Shown: in pieces, positions 47,501-57,440 of the stretch | Layout of the letters: each line of letters starts with the position of its first letter | How positions within the stretch are numbered: the stretch's first letter is position 1 | From: Nyssa sinensis | Lineage: Eukaryota > Streptophyta > Magnoliopsida > Cornales > Nyssaceae | Reading direction: 5' to 3' | DNA length: 64,000 nt | Assembly (NCBI GenBank): GCA_008638375.1 | Contig: CM018041.1 | Coordinates: 17,134,453 to 17,198,452, forward strand | Notes under the pieces: model-generated | Told to the model about the DNA's origin: nothing | What the model saw: the letters and a program-made list of their open reading frames with translations, nothing else | The model's database searches: none | Program-made: the position numbers and the translations under genes

Positions 47501-48257
47501 ATGCATTATTTACAGCATGCTTCATGTGTTGGTAAAATGCTTCATTAAGATTGCATTATGGCATGGTGGGATCAAAGCATATTGGCATAGTGTAATTCCT
47601 TGGAACATAGTATGGGTTGAGCACTTGGTGCTGTGCATTATGAGGGTGTAGATCCTGTGATGAAAAACCCAAAATCGGCCATTGGTACTCATGCCAACAG
47701 AGGCGTACCGTGAAGTGAGACATACAATTGGTACTCATGCCAGCGGGGAAGGACAGTAAAGTGAGACATGGGTGTGGACATAGAGTTTGCATGGGTGCGT
47801 CACGCATATTGATAATGCATTGTATTGATGTATGGATGATTTGAATGGCATGTAGATATAAATGTACACTTGCACATGCCACGCCTTAATTTTGTTCCTT
47901 GCATTAGCATTGTGTCATACCAGCAGTTGAGCTGACCCATTCGTGGGATATCATATTACAGATGACGCTCTTGGTACGCGAGACTTGATGAAGCTCTTGA
48001 AGGAAGGAGGGGAAAAAGGACTTGGAAGTATATTTGGCCCTTGGGGCATATTTTGATGTTGTACATAGGCAAGCCCTAAACCATATGTGTTTATTTGTAT
48101 GTTAGTGAAACAACGGACAAAGCCATATAAATTAGTATTTGAACATGAATTGTGTTAGTATTTGAAATCTATGTAATTGTCTTTAATTAATCTCTTTTTA
48201 TTTTATTTTATTTTATTTCACTCACTCCCCGGGTTAGTGGAAATTCGGGGCGTGACA
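44571..48257 (+). mobile_element. Solo LTR of a long-LTR retrotransposon, member 2 (3.69 kb)
   Basis: Begins (T)TGTAGAGACCTAAAAA and ends GGGGCGTGACA, flanked by GACCC on both sides (44566-44570, 48258-48262). It shares ends and several internal blocks with member 1 ('ggcatagtgtgattccttgg', 'ctcatgccagcggggaagga', 'gctgacccattcgtggg'). Positions 45190-45980 are almost pure purine on the + strand with GT-rich interruptions and look like diverged tandem units. One extra T precedes TG at the left end. Confidence 0.8.
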
Positions 48258-49069
48258 GACCCGGTAGAGGACAGAGTTGTATGTCTAGGATTGAAGCCTT
48301 TCGAGGCCAGAACTGCTCCTTGAGTATCTGTGGAGTCACCGGTGATCATAATTGCTTGGCGAACAGCTTCCTGGCAAACATGAGCGTATGCTTGTTCAAT
48401 CGTAGGAAACGGGTGCATCTATAATATATCGCCTCAAATTTTATCAAGCCAATCATCGAGGCCATCTTAAGAAGACATACACTCGGTCTTCCTGAAGCAT
48501 GTCGGTGTACTACTGAATATCAACAATGCATTCCATTGGGTTTAGACGACGAAAATCAATCTCGCGCCATAGTCCTTGGAGGTCAGTAAAATATTTTTCA
48601 AAGGGACCACCCACTTGTTTCAGACGAGTCATACGCCTGTCGGAGGTTATACACCTAATAGGTATTACTTCCATCAAAGTAGTTAATAGCGATGGAATCC
48701 CATACCAGTTTCGCGGTCGAAAATCTAATGAAGTTACCGATCAACGATGGGTCCATAGAATTGATCAGCCATCCCTTGAAAATGGTGTTGTCCATGCACC
48801 ACTTTCGAAAGGATGATTCTATCTCAGAAGGCTAGGTGGATGTCGCCATTAATGTATCCCAACTTTTCCTTGTCGGAGATGTACATCTCAACAACTTTGG
48901 ACCAAAGAGCATAGTTGGTGTCGTCCAATTTAATGCCAATCGAAGCAGTGGCAGTGTCGGTGATCTGGGTCTGGGCTGAAGCTTTAGTCAAGACTTTGAT
49001 CATTCTGGTGGTCAACTCGGTGAGAATGGGTATTGGTTAGGGTTCATTGGGTTGGTTAAGATCGGCCAT
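48258..49069 (-). pseudogene. copia element 2 gag, N-terminal part
   Basis: The start codon at 49069 (MADLNQPNEP) is followed by a stop at codon 11. The frame then continues through IGIKLDDTNYALWSKVVEMY, the usual copia gag opening, to about 48824, and in other frames to DSIAINYFDG and YQVYNLRQ. It is interrupted at 48258 by solo LTR 2. Confidence 0.8.
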
Positions 49070-49138
49070 AGGGTGCAAGTGGAAGAGATGAAGTGAGGTA
49101 GGGTTAGGGAAGAGAGGTAGGGCACAGGATCGGAACCT

Positions 49139-49150
49139 GCTCCGATACCA
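49139..49150 (-). other. Primer-binding site of copia element 2
   Basis: TGGTATCGGAGC on the minus strand next to the LTR. One mismatch to the initiator tRNA-Met site of element 1. Confidence 0.8.
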
Positions 49151-49356
49151 TGACAAGATTCATGTGAAGAATCTTTTCTATATATTTTTTTAAATATATC
49201 TTTACAAAGAATGAATATGTATATATATCACAAGAGAATTCCTATCTATTCTTGGCTATACTAATTTTATGGCTAGAATAAAGGTTGACCCTTATATGAA
49301 GGGACTAACAATCAAGACTCCTTCCATAATCTCTCTAATGACAAATCAGGCCAACA
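49151..49356 (-). repeat. 5' LTR of copia element 2
   Basis: 206 bp. In its own direction it starts TGTTGGCC and ends CTTGTCA. The right flank is copy C (ATGATTAGG...). The partner LTR is absent from the window. Confidence 0.8.
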
Positions 49357-50270
49357 ATGATTAGGTGAATTGTCGCCTACAATTTTATGACAAAATCCAA
49401 AAGGTTGAGTTAAAATATAACTGGTTCACATTTGTTAGCTAATCTGCCCCTCAGTTATTTTAATTAATTTCTTTGGAAATATTTCACTAAACAATTTTTA
49501 AAAGAATAAAGTAATCCATTTAATGATGGTAACATAGATTTATAGTAAAGACGAGAAAGCAAAAGCAAGAAAATGAAATCCTATGCGTTCATATTGGAAA
49601 AGTCTTTAACTGTCAATTTTATTTTATAAAAAAATATTTTATCCTATAATGTGATTGGATTATGTTAACCCTACATTTTTCGTAATTTGATGTGCAGTTA
49701 ATAAAATGTCATTACATTATTTTGAGATTTTTTTTAATTAGTAACATAGAATTATTTGATAAAACTTTTTAAAAATTTTTTTTAATAAGTAAAAAAGTAA
49801 TTTTGAAAAAAAATTATTATTTTTACTAAAAATCAAAAGGTGGAATACAAAAGTTCATTTTGATAATCATCTTGAGTGCAGTGATTGAAAAGCATTGGGG
49901 TAGAAAGTGCCAGTACCTACTTCTTGTATGAGTAACTCATACAAGCCTTCATACTGCTCCTAATTTCAAGTTAGCAAATATGTTTTAGGTTTTATATATA
50001 TATATATAATTAGGATTTTTAGGTTTTTAATAACTAGGTTTTAAATAAATTGTTTTGTTTTTTTTTTCTTGTTTTTATAATTTGTTCTCAGTTTTTTGAG
50101 TCAAGGTTTCTTTCCACTTTTTTTTTTCAATAAAGAATAAAGGTTTAGTTTAGTTTAGTTTTTTTTTTTTTTTTTTTGTGTTCAATTTGTTGTTTATAGT
50201 TAGTATTTATGAAGTTTGAACTGAAAAAAGTAAGAGAAACAAATTTATAACATCTCTCTAGGGTTGACTC

Positions 50271-50552
50271 TAGTTAGATTCGGTGGAATAACATAAAAGA
50301 AACAAGAGAGAGAAGAGGGAGAGAAGGGAAAACTCAAAGGACTACATTGTATTAGACTGAATTCATTCGGAAACTAAACAAGAGAGCTCCTTATATAGGA
50401 GGGTTATGAGGTTGTAACATGAAAAGTATAAATAAAAGAAACAAACTATAGAACCCTAATCCCACTAGCATTACACAATAATATATATGTGGCGGCTAAC
50501 CTTAACCGTAGTATCACAATAATATATAGGTAACCCTAATATACTTCTAACA
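50271..50552 (-). repeat. 3' LTR of the non-autonomous element
   Basis: 282 bp, ends ACTTCTAACA on the + strand. The left edge reads TAGTTAGATTC, one inserted base compared with TGTTAGATTC at 52086. Confidence 0.9.
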
Positions 50553-50575
50553 CCCTCCCTCAAACTCAAGGTGGG
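50553..50575 (-). other. Polypurine tract of the non-autonomous element
   Basis: On the minus strand TTGAGTTTGAGGGAGGG immediately precedes the 3' LTR (TGTTAGAAGT). Confidence 0.7.
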
Positions 50576-51466
50576 AGGATAGACCAACTTGAGTTTGCAA
50601 ACAAAATCTGGAGGTGGACTGGTGTACTTGGTGGCGTTGTGGCTGAAACTGGAGATGTAACCCAAGCTGACATGGCGGTTGAGACAAAACCAGAGTTGTA
50701 GCTGAGACAGAACTAGTGTTGCGGCTTGTTGAGACGATGGAACAGACGATGATAAGAATGCTGAGGCCACGTGTTGGGCAGAACGGTGATGGTGAAGTAT
50801 GCTAGGGATGACCTGCTTTTGAGACAGAATCAGTACTACGGCTGCTGAGTGAAAAGGAAGTGACGCAACGGGGCAAAAAAGCAGAAAAGAAAAAAAAACA
50901 AACAAAGAAGGAGGAGGAGAAGTGAAACGGCATGGACCAGAGGAGCATAAAGAATAAAGAACCAAGAGCAGAAACGGCGTGGACCAGAGCTGCGGCTGGG
51001 ATCAGAAAGAAGAAAGAAAAGGAATAGTAGAGATGCAATAGAGAAAATGAAGAATAAAGAAAGAATCAGAAGAAACGGGGGGAACAGAAAAATTAAAACG
51101 AACAAGCGGCGGCTGAAGCAGGGGAAGAAAACCAAAAATGAAAAGAAGCGGTGCAGAGGAAGAAGAGAAAGCAGAAAAGAAAAGAAAGAAAGAAGGCACT
51201 CAGACAAAGCAAGCAGGGAAGAATAACAAAGAAAAAGAGAAGCGACGCAGGCTAGGAGAAAAAGAAAAAAAGAAAAAGACAGCAAGAAGCGACACAGGCT
51301 GATCAGAACGAGAAAAAAAAACAGTTAAAAAAAAAGACAGAAGCATCTAGACAGTTAACACCAAAAGAGAACTGATCAACACAAAAAACTAGAGTAACAA
51401 AGAATAGATGAGCGGGCAACAAAACCAAATCTCGGATCCGATCTCTACGACGCGACAGAAACGGAC

Positions 51467-51578
51467 CTTCGATGCGAGGATTTCGCCAAACTGAGAGAAA
51501 GCCTTCTCGAAGTGACTGGTCATCGGTGGCCCAGGCAAGCCCACCGATGAAGCATCTGTACTCAACCCCTGTAGCCAT
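51467..51578 (-). pseudogene. Captured first exon of a glycine-rich RNA-binding protein (GRP7-type RRM)
   Basis: From ATG 51578 on the minus strand the frame reads MATGVEYRCFIGGLAWATDD and then QSLRE, the N-terminus of plant GRP7/GRP8-type proteins and the first strand (RNP2: CFIGGL) of their RRM. One inserted G near 51509 shifts the frame; beyond it the other frame reads FSQFGEIL and ASK. The match ends at 51467 with AAG followed by GTCCGTTT, an exon-intron border where these genes have their intron (recalled, not checked). Sequence up to about 51610 (ACCCTAGAAAAGGGACAG on the + strand side) may be the 5' UTR, and the following ~100 bases the retained intron. It lies in sense relative to element transcription. 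Confidence 0.82.
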
Positions 51579-52073
51579 GACAGAGATTCGAAACAAAAAC
51601 CCTAGAAAAGGGACAGAGAAGGACGGAAGAGAAAAGAGGGGACAGCGTGATGACTGGACAAACAGCAACGTGATGATAGATTAGAAGCAGTTGGGTTGGT
51701 GACCCAGCAACGTGATGACTGTACGATCAGCGTTGGGCGAGGGAGATGTGTGAAGTGGTAAAGGTGGACTGTTTGAGGGATTCAGAGAGTAATAAACCAG
51801 AAGGAACAGCTGGGGGTGGTGGACTGTGGTGACTGAACTGAAATAGCTTGGGACGGTGGGCACTGAAGCAAAAAAAAAAAAAAAAAAATTGGGCAGCGCA
51901 GAAAAAAAATATAGAAGCGGCGCTGGGCTGAACAGAAATAGGGAAAAAGAAAAAAGAAAAGCAAAAGAAGCTGCGGTTGGGAGAGAGAAAATCAGAAGGA
52001 AAGAAGTTGTAAACTTGTTGAACCAGAACCAGGGTAAATTAAACTAGAGAAGAATCAGACCAAGGAAGGAGAG

Positions 52074-52085
52074 GCTCTGATACCA
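52074..52085 (-). other. Primer-binding site of the non-autonomous element
   Basis: TGGTATCAGAGC on the minus strand, adjacent to the 5' LTR; initiator tRNA-Met type. Confidence 0.9.
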
Positions 52086-52364
52086 TGTTAGATTCGGTGG
52101 AATAACATAAAAGAAATAAGAGAAAAAAAGGAAGAGCAGGAAAAACTCAAAGGACTACATTGTAGTAGACTGAATTCATTCAGAAACTAAACAAGAGAGC
52201 TCCTTATATAGAAGGGTTATGAGGTTATACATGGAAAGTATAAATAAAGGAAACAAACTATAGAACCCCAATCCCGCTAGCATTACACAATAATATATAT
52301 GTGGCGGCTAACCCTAACCCTAGTATCACAATAATATATAGGTAACCCTAATATACTTCTAACA
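52086..52364 (-). repeat. 5' LTR of the non-autonomous element
   Basis: 279 bp, TGTTAGATTCGG...CTTCTAACA on the + strand, differing from 50271-50552 at only a few positions. Confidence 0.9.
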
Positions 52365-52519
52365 GACTCAGGAAAATTTGAAGCTTAAAGAGACAATTTT
52401 AAATGAGATTTTTTTTTTAATTTTTTTATATTAATGTAAAAACTTTTACTTAAAATTAACATTATAAAACTCTAATAAATATAAAAACAATTTTAATGTT
52501 ATGTTCCCCCCCCACACAA

Positions 52520-52550
<31 letters not shown>

Positions 52551-52555
52551 TAAAA

Positions 52556-53368
52556 TGATGCTGCACTTTTCGACTCGCAATAAGTGTGGGCTCCGTGACC
52601 TGTAGAACACTCAGAAAGATGATCAGAGGACCACCGGATTGGCTCCGGCAGTAGCCGCTTCGATGCTTAAGTAAGTAAACAGAATTGAAAAGACTGTATT
52701 GAAAGCCAAAGAATGAGCATAAAAATAAAGCGTACCTTTAGGGTTTAATTTATAGGTCGTGGCCTTCCTAAGTTGATTAGGATTCGATGCCATGAATATA
52801 GGAATTTGATCATCGGAGATTGCAGTTACCTTGTGGAGTGTTGTGTCCTAGATAGAGATTATAATCATAGATAGTAGCTTCCTTGTTGAGGACTGTTTCC
52901 GTGTTGAAGACTGTTTCCTTATTCCCTGCTTGGCAGTTGCTAAGGAAACCATAAGGTCGGAACCATATGAAATACTGAGTGAATATTGCCCAAAGCATAA
53001 GGTTTGGAAGATATATATATATATGAGAATGCCCCGAAGGCCGTGGCTGTTCTGTATAACCGAGTTTATCGGCTCTGTATGATATATATATATATGAGAA
53101 TGCCCCGAAGGCTGTGGCTATTCTGTATAACCGAGCTTATCGGCTCTGTATGATATATATATATATATATGAGAATGCCCCGAAGGCTGTGGCTGTTCTG
53201 AATGACCGAGTCTATCGGCTCTGTATGATATATATATATATATGAGAATGCCCCGAAGGCCGTGGCTGCTCGGTATGATCGAGATTATCGGCTCTATATG
53301 ATCGAGATTATCAGCTCTATAAGCACACGTGTCTCAAGGTGATTGGTGTGTCTGTTAGTGGTATATCA
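52556..53368 (-). repeat. 3' LTR of the Tat element
   Basis: 813 bp. + strand TGATGCTGCAC...GTGGTATATCA, so TG...CA in its own direction. Contains the 71-75-bp tandem repeats at 53025-53312. Confidence 0.75.
53025..53312. repeat. Four 71-75-bp tandem repeats in the Tat LTR
   Basis: Units start 'gagaatgccccgaagg' at 53025, 53096, 53171 and 53244. Each carries 'tatcggctctgta' and ends in a TA run whose length accounts for the differences in unit size. Confidence 0.9.
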
Positions 53369-53384
53369 GCTACTCCCCCCCCCC
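53369..53384 (-). other. Polypurine tract of the Tat element
   Basis: On the minus strand a run of ten or more G followed by AGTAGC directly before the 3' LTR. Confidence 0.75.
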
Positions 53385-53771
53385 GGGAGCCCTAGTTAGA
53401 AGCTAGGGCTTAACTAGGGTTATGGGCTTTGTGAAGAGTCACACGTTTTTGTTTCTCCATTTCTCGAGACGTCAGTTTAATGTGTCATTTATTGTGTAGT
53501 CGATACTTGAGAAGCCATCATTATTTTCAACCGTTGTGTCGACTCGTCTTGGGAGGCTTATATTTCGAATGTATATATAAAGAGAAGGAAATGTCTTTTA
53601 TACCTTTCTTTTGCACTTGCTTCTACAGTACCAGAGGCTGCCACCGCCATTTGACATATTTTGAAGTTTGAAGGATATATGGTGTTCATAGTCCTTTCTT
53701 GATTTCAGGTTTGATTTTAGTCCCCTTCTACATTCCCTCTCATTTGCTTCATTACTTTTCTTTTGTTCGCC
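53385..53771. other. Tat element 3' region before the antisense ORF
   Basis: No coding sequence recognised. It contains + strand TATATATAA at 53572-53580, about 190 bp before the antisense ORF start, a possible promoter for it. Confidence 0.3.
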
Positions 53772-55696
53772 ATGTCTGGCCCTGAGTCACCCTCTGGTTC
53801 GGGCAGTCCTTCTAGGACCGTTCCTCAACTACAATTAGTGAATCTTCCTTCTGTAAATGATGATGAGAATAGACTGGTAGAGCCTCCCTCTAGTCCGGGG
53901 GTTAGGATTATTGATGCATTCGATGAGCCCCCGAATAGGGCTGGTGAGACCTCTGGTCGATCCAGTCTTAGAGAGGAGGGTGAGAGTGCAATCACCGAAG
54001 AAAATATTGATAGAGTTGTGGGAGAAATTCAATCTTCCTTCAAACGTTACTTTCAGGGTCCCAAACTCTTGGGATCGCCCAAGCGATGTTAGAGAGGGGG
54101 AAATCTGTGCCTACCTGGCCTGGTTTGAAATGGGACTAACACTCCCCTTTCTTGACCTTGTAAAATAATTTTTCTGCTGGTTCAACCTTTGCCCTACAGA
54201 CCTGAGCCTTAACAGTTGGAGACATCTATTGAGTTTCATTGTGTTGGGGCATATGAATAATGTCAATGTGTCCCTTAACCTGATCCGTAGTAATATGGAT
54301 CTAAAACTCCAGAAGGCGGAAGGCCTTTATTATATGTCTTTTGATAGTGGGTTCAGACCCCTTACTTCCATGCCCTCTTCCAACAAGACATGGAAGAAGT
54401 GGTATTTCTTTATAAAATGGGGATGGGAATTCAAGGACTTTGAAGGCCAATTCTCAACATTCCCTCGAACCACTAGGCGAAAGGATGAGGCCCAATTTTC
54501 CCGTTGCTGTATTGATTTCATTTTGTACACCAATTGCTGAACTAATCAATTTCTGTGTCTTTCGTGCAGTTAGGAGCGTGTGGAGAAGACCGAACTTCTT
54601 CTCCCGCGATTCAGAAGCAATACAAGAAGCTTTTAAAGCCCAGCAATCGAGACCATTCCTCCATTGTCAACCTTGACAAATTGATGGCGGCCAGAGGAAG
54701 TGTTGAGGAGCTTGCAAAGAATATGATGGCACGGTGGGAGACCGAGCCATCTTCATCGGTGGCAGTGGGGGAGGCTTCTTCCTTAGTGGACCCTCCCATC
54801 CAGAAGAAAAAGGAGGAGGATACTTTCGATCTCTCCTGACCCCACTGAGGGGGAGAGAGAGGCACCTGCCCCCATTTCTATGGTCCCCCTAGCCCCATCC
54901 AAGCAAGGGGGCGTCGTCCTCGGTGGCCCCTGATGCTGTGGGGGCCAAAAAGATTCTGGAGGACTTTTGGACCAAAGGCTCAAACAAAATTAGGCCCCAG
55001 AAGCCGGAGAAGCTTCTTGCTGACCTGGCTTCTCTTCAGGTCAAGGTAAGTTCTTCGGGTATTTATCTCCTTTCCCTTTTTTCCAAGTGTTTTGGTTGGT
55101 ACTGAATTGGGTGCTTTGTACACTGTAGGCTCTACACACCTTTTTCCGCTCTGACGGAGGTCTCTCCCCCTTCGGAGGAGGTTGATCAACTAAAGGTCAA
55201 GCTGGACGATCTCAGGCTTCGGCTTAGTACTTCTCAGTCGGAGGCCCACGACTCTGCAGAGAAGCTGAAAGAGTCTCAGAATTCTCTGATCATGATGGAG
55301 TCAAAGAAGGACCTTGCTGTTCAGCAGGCAAAGAGGCTGCAGAGGGAGTTGGACGGCATGCGGTATGAATATAACCAGAAGCTTGACGATGCAGTAGAGC
55401 AGGCCAAGGTGGATAATGAGATGGAGATGAGGATAGAATTAGAAGGAATGGCCAACACCCTGATCATGTTTGGCTTTAACAACTTCCGAGATAGGTTCCT
55501 TGCCAAATTTCCCGACTTCGACATATCCTCGATTGTGCCTCCAAGGGTTACCCCTCCTGAGGTTGCAGTTCCGAACGAGGTGGACGACGTTCTTCTTGCA
55601 GATCCCACTAAAGTTTTCGTCCCAAGTGAGACGATTGATGCTGCTCCTGCCGATCCCCTCCCAGTCGTTGAGCCTGCCTCTGCCGATCAGGCTTGA
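53772..55696 (+). pseudogene. Antisense extra ORF of the Tat element, with probable introns
   Basis: Starts at ATG 53772 (MSGPESPSGSGSPS) and runs opposite to gag-pol. Pieces in order: a low-complexity acidic N-terminus; RPSDVREGEICAYLAWFEMG with LPFLDLVK, stop, FFCWFNLCP, LNSWRHLLSF and WKKWYFFIKWGWEF, the globular domain seen in plant retroelement-associated proteins of this kind; KKILEDFW; and a C-terminal coiled coil (QLKVKLDDLRLRL, DLAVQQAKRLQREL) followed by a Pro/Ala/Asp-rich tail ending at a stop at 55694. Likely introns end at 54569 (TTTCGTGCAG) and span 55046-55128 (GTAAGT...TGTAG). A frameshift near 54050 and a TAA at 54166-54168 break it. Its function is unknown in the lineage. 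Confidence 0.7.
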
Positions 55697-56550
55697 AATA
55701 TGCTTAGTTTAGGTTTTTTGTTGTTTTTTTTTTAACTTCAATGTAACTGAATTTTTGCTGAATGAAACAATATTTCCTTTCTCAAATGTCTTCTCTTATG
55801 CTTGGTTGACCCATGTAGTATTTCCTTTGAATTTGTTGTTGATGTGAGAAACTGATACAAGTAAGGATGCTCTAGATCCCTCTAGATCAGCTTTCAAGAG
55901 TTGGCGGTTATCTTCTGAACTGTAGTTGCGATAAGATAATAATTGTAGACTAGTTCTGATTGCTTCTTCTTCTTTGGATAAGAGAGGAAAGCAATCTTGA
56001 TCTGACATACAGGGATCTGACGCTGATCTTGTGCCACATATATATTGAGAGTAAATTTCTGAAGAATTCTGAGGCAGCTTGTTCTGAACCCAAGTTTTGT
56101 AGTAGAAACAAGTGTCTTGTGTCTGTTGCTCTGATGATTGAGACTTCTGCCTTCTATATCACTCAGACCTGGACTGAGATACATCCGAACTGAAGGCTTT
56201 ACGTGGTCTGTCAAGGATTAACGGAATGGCAAAGACTGTGAGGTCTGTATGTTGGACCGAAGGCCTTTGTATAAAGGTGGATCGAACTTTGTTCGCTTTG
56301 ATCAGTTCGGTATGCTTGGGGAAGCTTTGTATCTTGTCGTCTAAGTATCCGAAAGGACAATTCTATATGTCATCCATTTATACAGCTGTCTTTTGGGCTT
56401 TTCGAGACCAACCCTTTATTTAACCATTGCGACGGTTCATCTGGGTGACTTTTGGGCTTCGAGGGTCTATATATATGAAGGAGGAGCGCAAGGTTGCCCC
56501 CATCTTTTTACTTGTGTTCCCATACTGTTCCCCTGTTGGAGAGAATTTGA
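55697..56550. other. Tat element 3' region, non-coding
   Basis: No coding sequence recognised between the antisense ORF and the open frame at 56551. It contains 'ctagatccctctagatc' near 55870. Confidence 0.35.
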
Positions 56551-56892
56551 ATGCCATTTAGAGGCTTACCGTTTGCCCAGAGAATGATTGACGATTTTCA
56601 GTCCGAGTTGGGAATGATTAAATTGTGGCTGAGAGTTAACCTTCCCTTTGATTCAGTCTCCAAGGAAGGATTAGAGGGGGCCAATATCTTCTTGTCCATC
56701 TTAGCATCCGGTCAAGATTTCTCCAATGGGAGGTGGACCCTCCTTGATTCAACCGAGGCTTGGAACATTGGTGATGAAGATAAAGGTGGGATGCCTCCTT
56801 CCCTTTGTGTCTTGGCAGAGACCCTTGCTCAAATCGGCTGGGGTGTGACAACTGCCTTGAGGGAGATGAATGGAGGTCCCCTGAGGCCCTAG
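56551..56892 (+). CDS. Unidentified antisense open frame in the Tat element
   Basis: 113 codons from ATG (MPFRGLPFAQRMIDDFQSEL) with a mixed, protein-like composition. A second frame at 56890-57014 continues with EINDNDDEMAWVLLDADWG. I do not recognise a family. It may be a second exon group of an antisense gene or a remnant of one; chance cannot be excluded. Confidence 0.3.
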   Translation: MPFRGLPFAQRMIDDFQSELGMIKLWLRVNLPFDSVSKEGLEGANIFLSILASGQDFSNGRWTLLDSTEAWNIGDEDKGGMPPSLCVLAETLAQIGWGVTTALREMNGGPLRP

Positions 56893-57440
56893 AGCCCTCA
56901 TCATCCGTTGGTCTTGAGATCAATGACAATGATGATGAAATGGCCTGGGTGCTTCTTGATGCAGATTGGGGTTCAGGGTTCCTTCCTTTCAAATGGAGCC
57001 GGCGACGGCGGTAATGGAAGTTTGGATCCTGGATTCCCTTCCTCACTCGAAGAAGAAAGCCATGATGTCGTATAGGGTTTGCCTTTGTTGTAGCTTTTTG
57101 TGTACTTGTTCTGTTTCTAGTCTTCTTGTACTGATGTAAATTTTCTGAATCATCAATAAAATTGAGTTCCTTCTTCTCAGATCTGCTGTTCTTTGTATTT
57201 GAATGTGCCCTTCTAGAGTTAAAACACCTTTTCGTGCACTTCTGATGTCTAACTGTTCTAAGAACAGATCAAAGAAACTTTATAGAAGTCTTGAATCAAA
57301 GTACATCAAACCTGCTCGGTACTGTAGTACTTGTCACTTGCAGGTAGATAAGCCAAATGATCTAAAGTATCAGCCCTGAGGTATGAAGATGTTCGGAACT
57401 TCTGTCTTTGGATGGACTGGATCATAGAATCTGTGTATTA

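Larger units (their letters stand above)
40053..49356 (-). mobile_element. Ty1/copia LTR retrotransposon 2, truncated and twice interrupted
   Basis: The 5' LTR, PBS, gag, protease linker and integrase are read from right to left. The element stops inside the integrase at 40053, where copy B sequence begins, so RT, RNase H and the 3' LTR are missing. Two solo LTRs (40650-43699 and 44571-48257) were inserted into it later. Removing them leaves about 2.6 kb of copia sequence. Confidence 0.88.
50271..52364 (-). mobile_element. Non-autonomous LTR retrotransposon carrying a host gene fragment
   Basis: LTRs at 50271-50552 and 52086-52364 are nearly identical. Target duplication GACTC (50266-50270, 52365-52369), initiator tRNA-Met PBS at 52074-52085, and a purine tract next to the 3' LTR at 50553-50575. 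The 1.5-kb interior has no gag or pol. It is pyrimidine-rich on the minus strand and carries a glycine-rich RNA-binding protein fragment in sense. Confidence 0.9.
49357..52555. repeat. Segmental duplication, partial copy C (interrupted)
   Basis: Positions 49357-50270 and 52365-52555 match copy A 11007-11985. It begins at the right end of copia element 2, is split by the element at 50271-52364, and is cut at 52555 by the Tat element. It contains both the 'ggttgagttaaaatata' block that copy A lacks and the 'gacgagaaagcaaaagc' to 'agcttaaag' block that copy B lacks. Confidence 0.85.

Noticed and set aside
50471..51285. Long minus-strand frames rich in Leu/Phe/Ser in the non-autonomous element
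   Set aside because: Low-complexity pyrimidine-rich interior translates to hydrophobic runs in any frame; only the GRP fragment has a real match.
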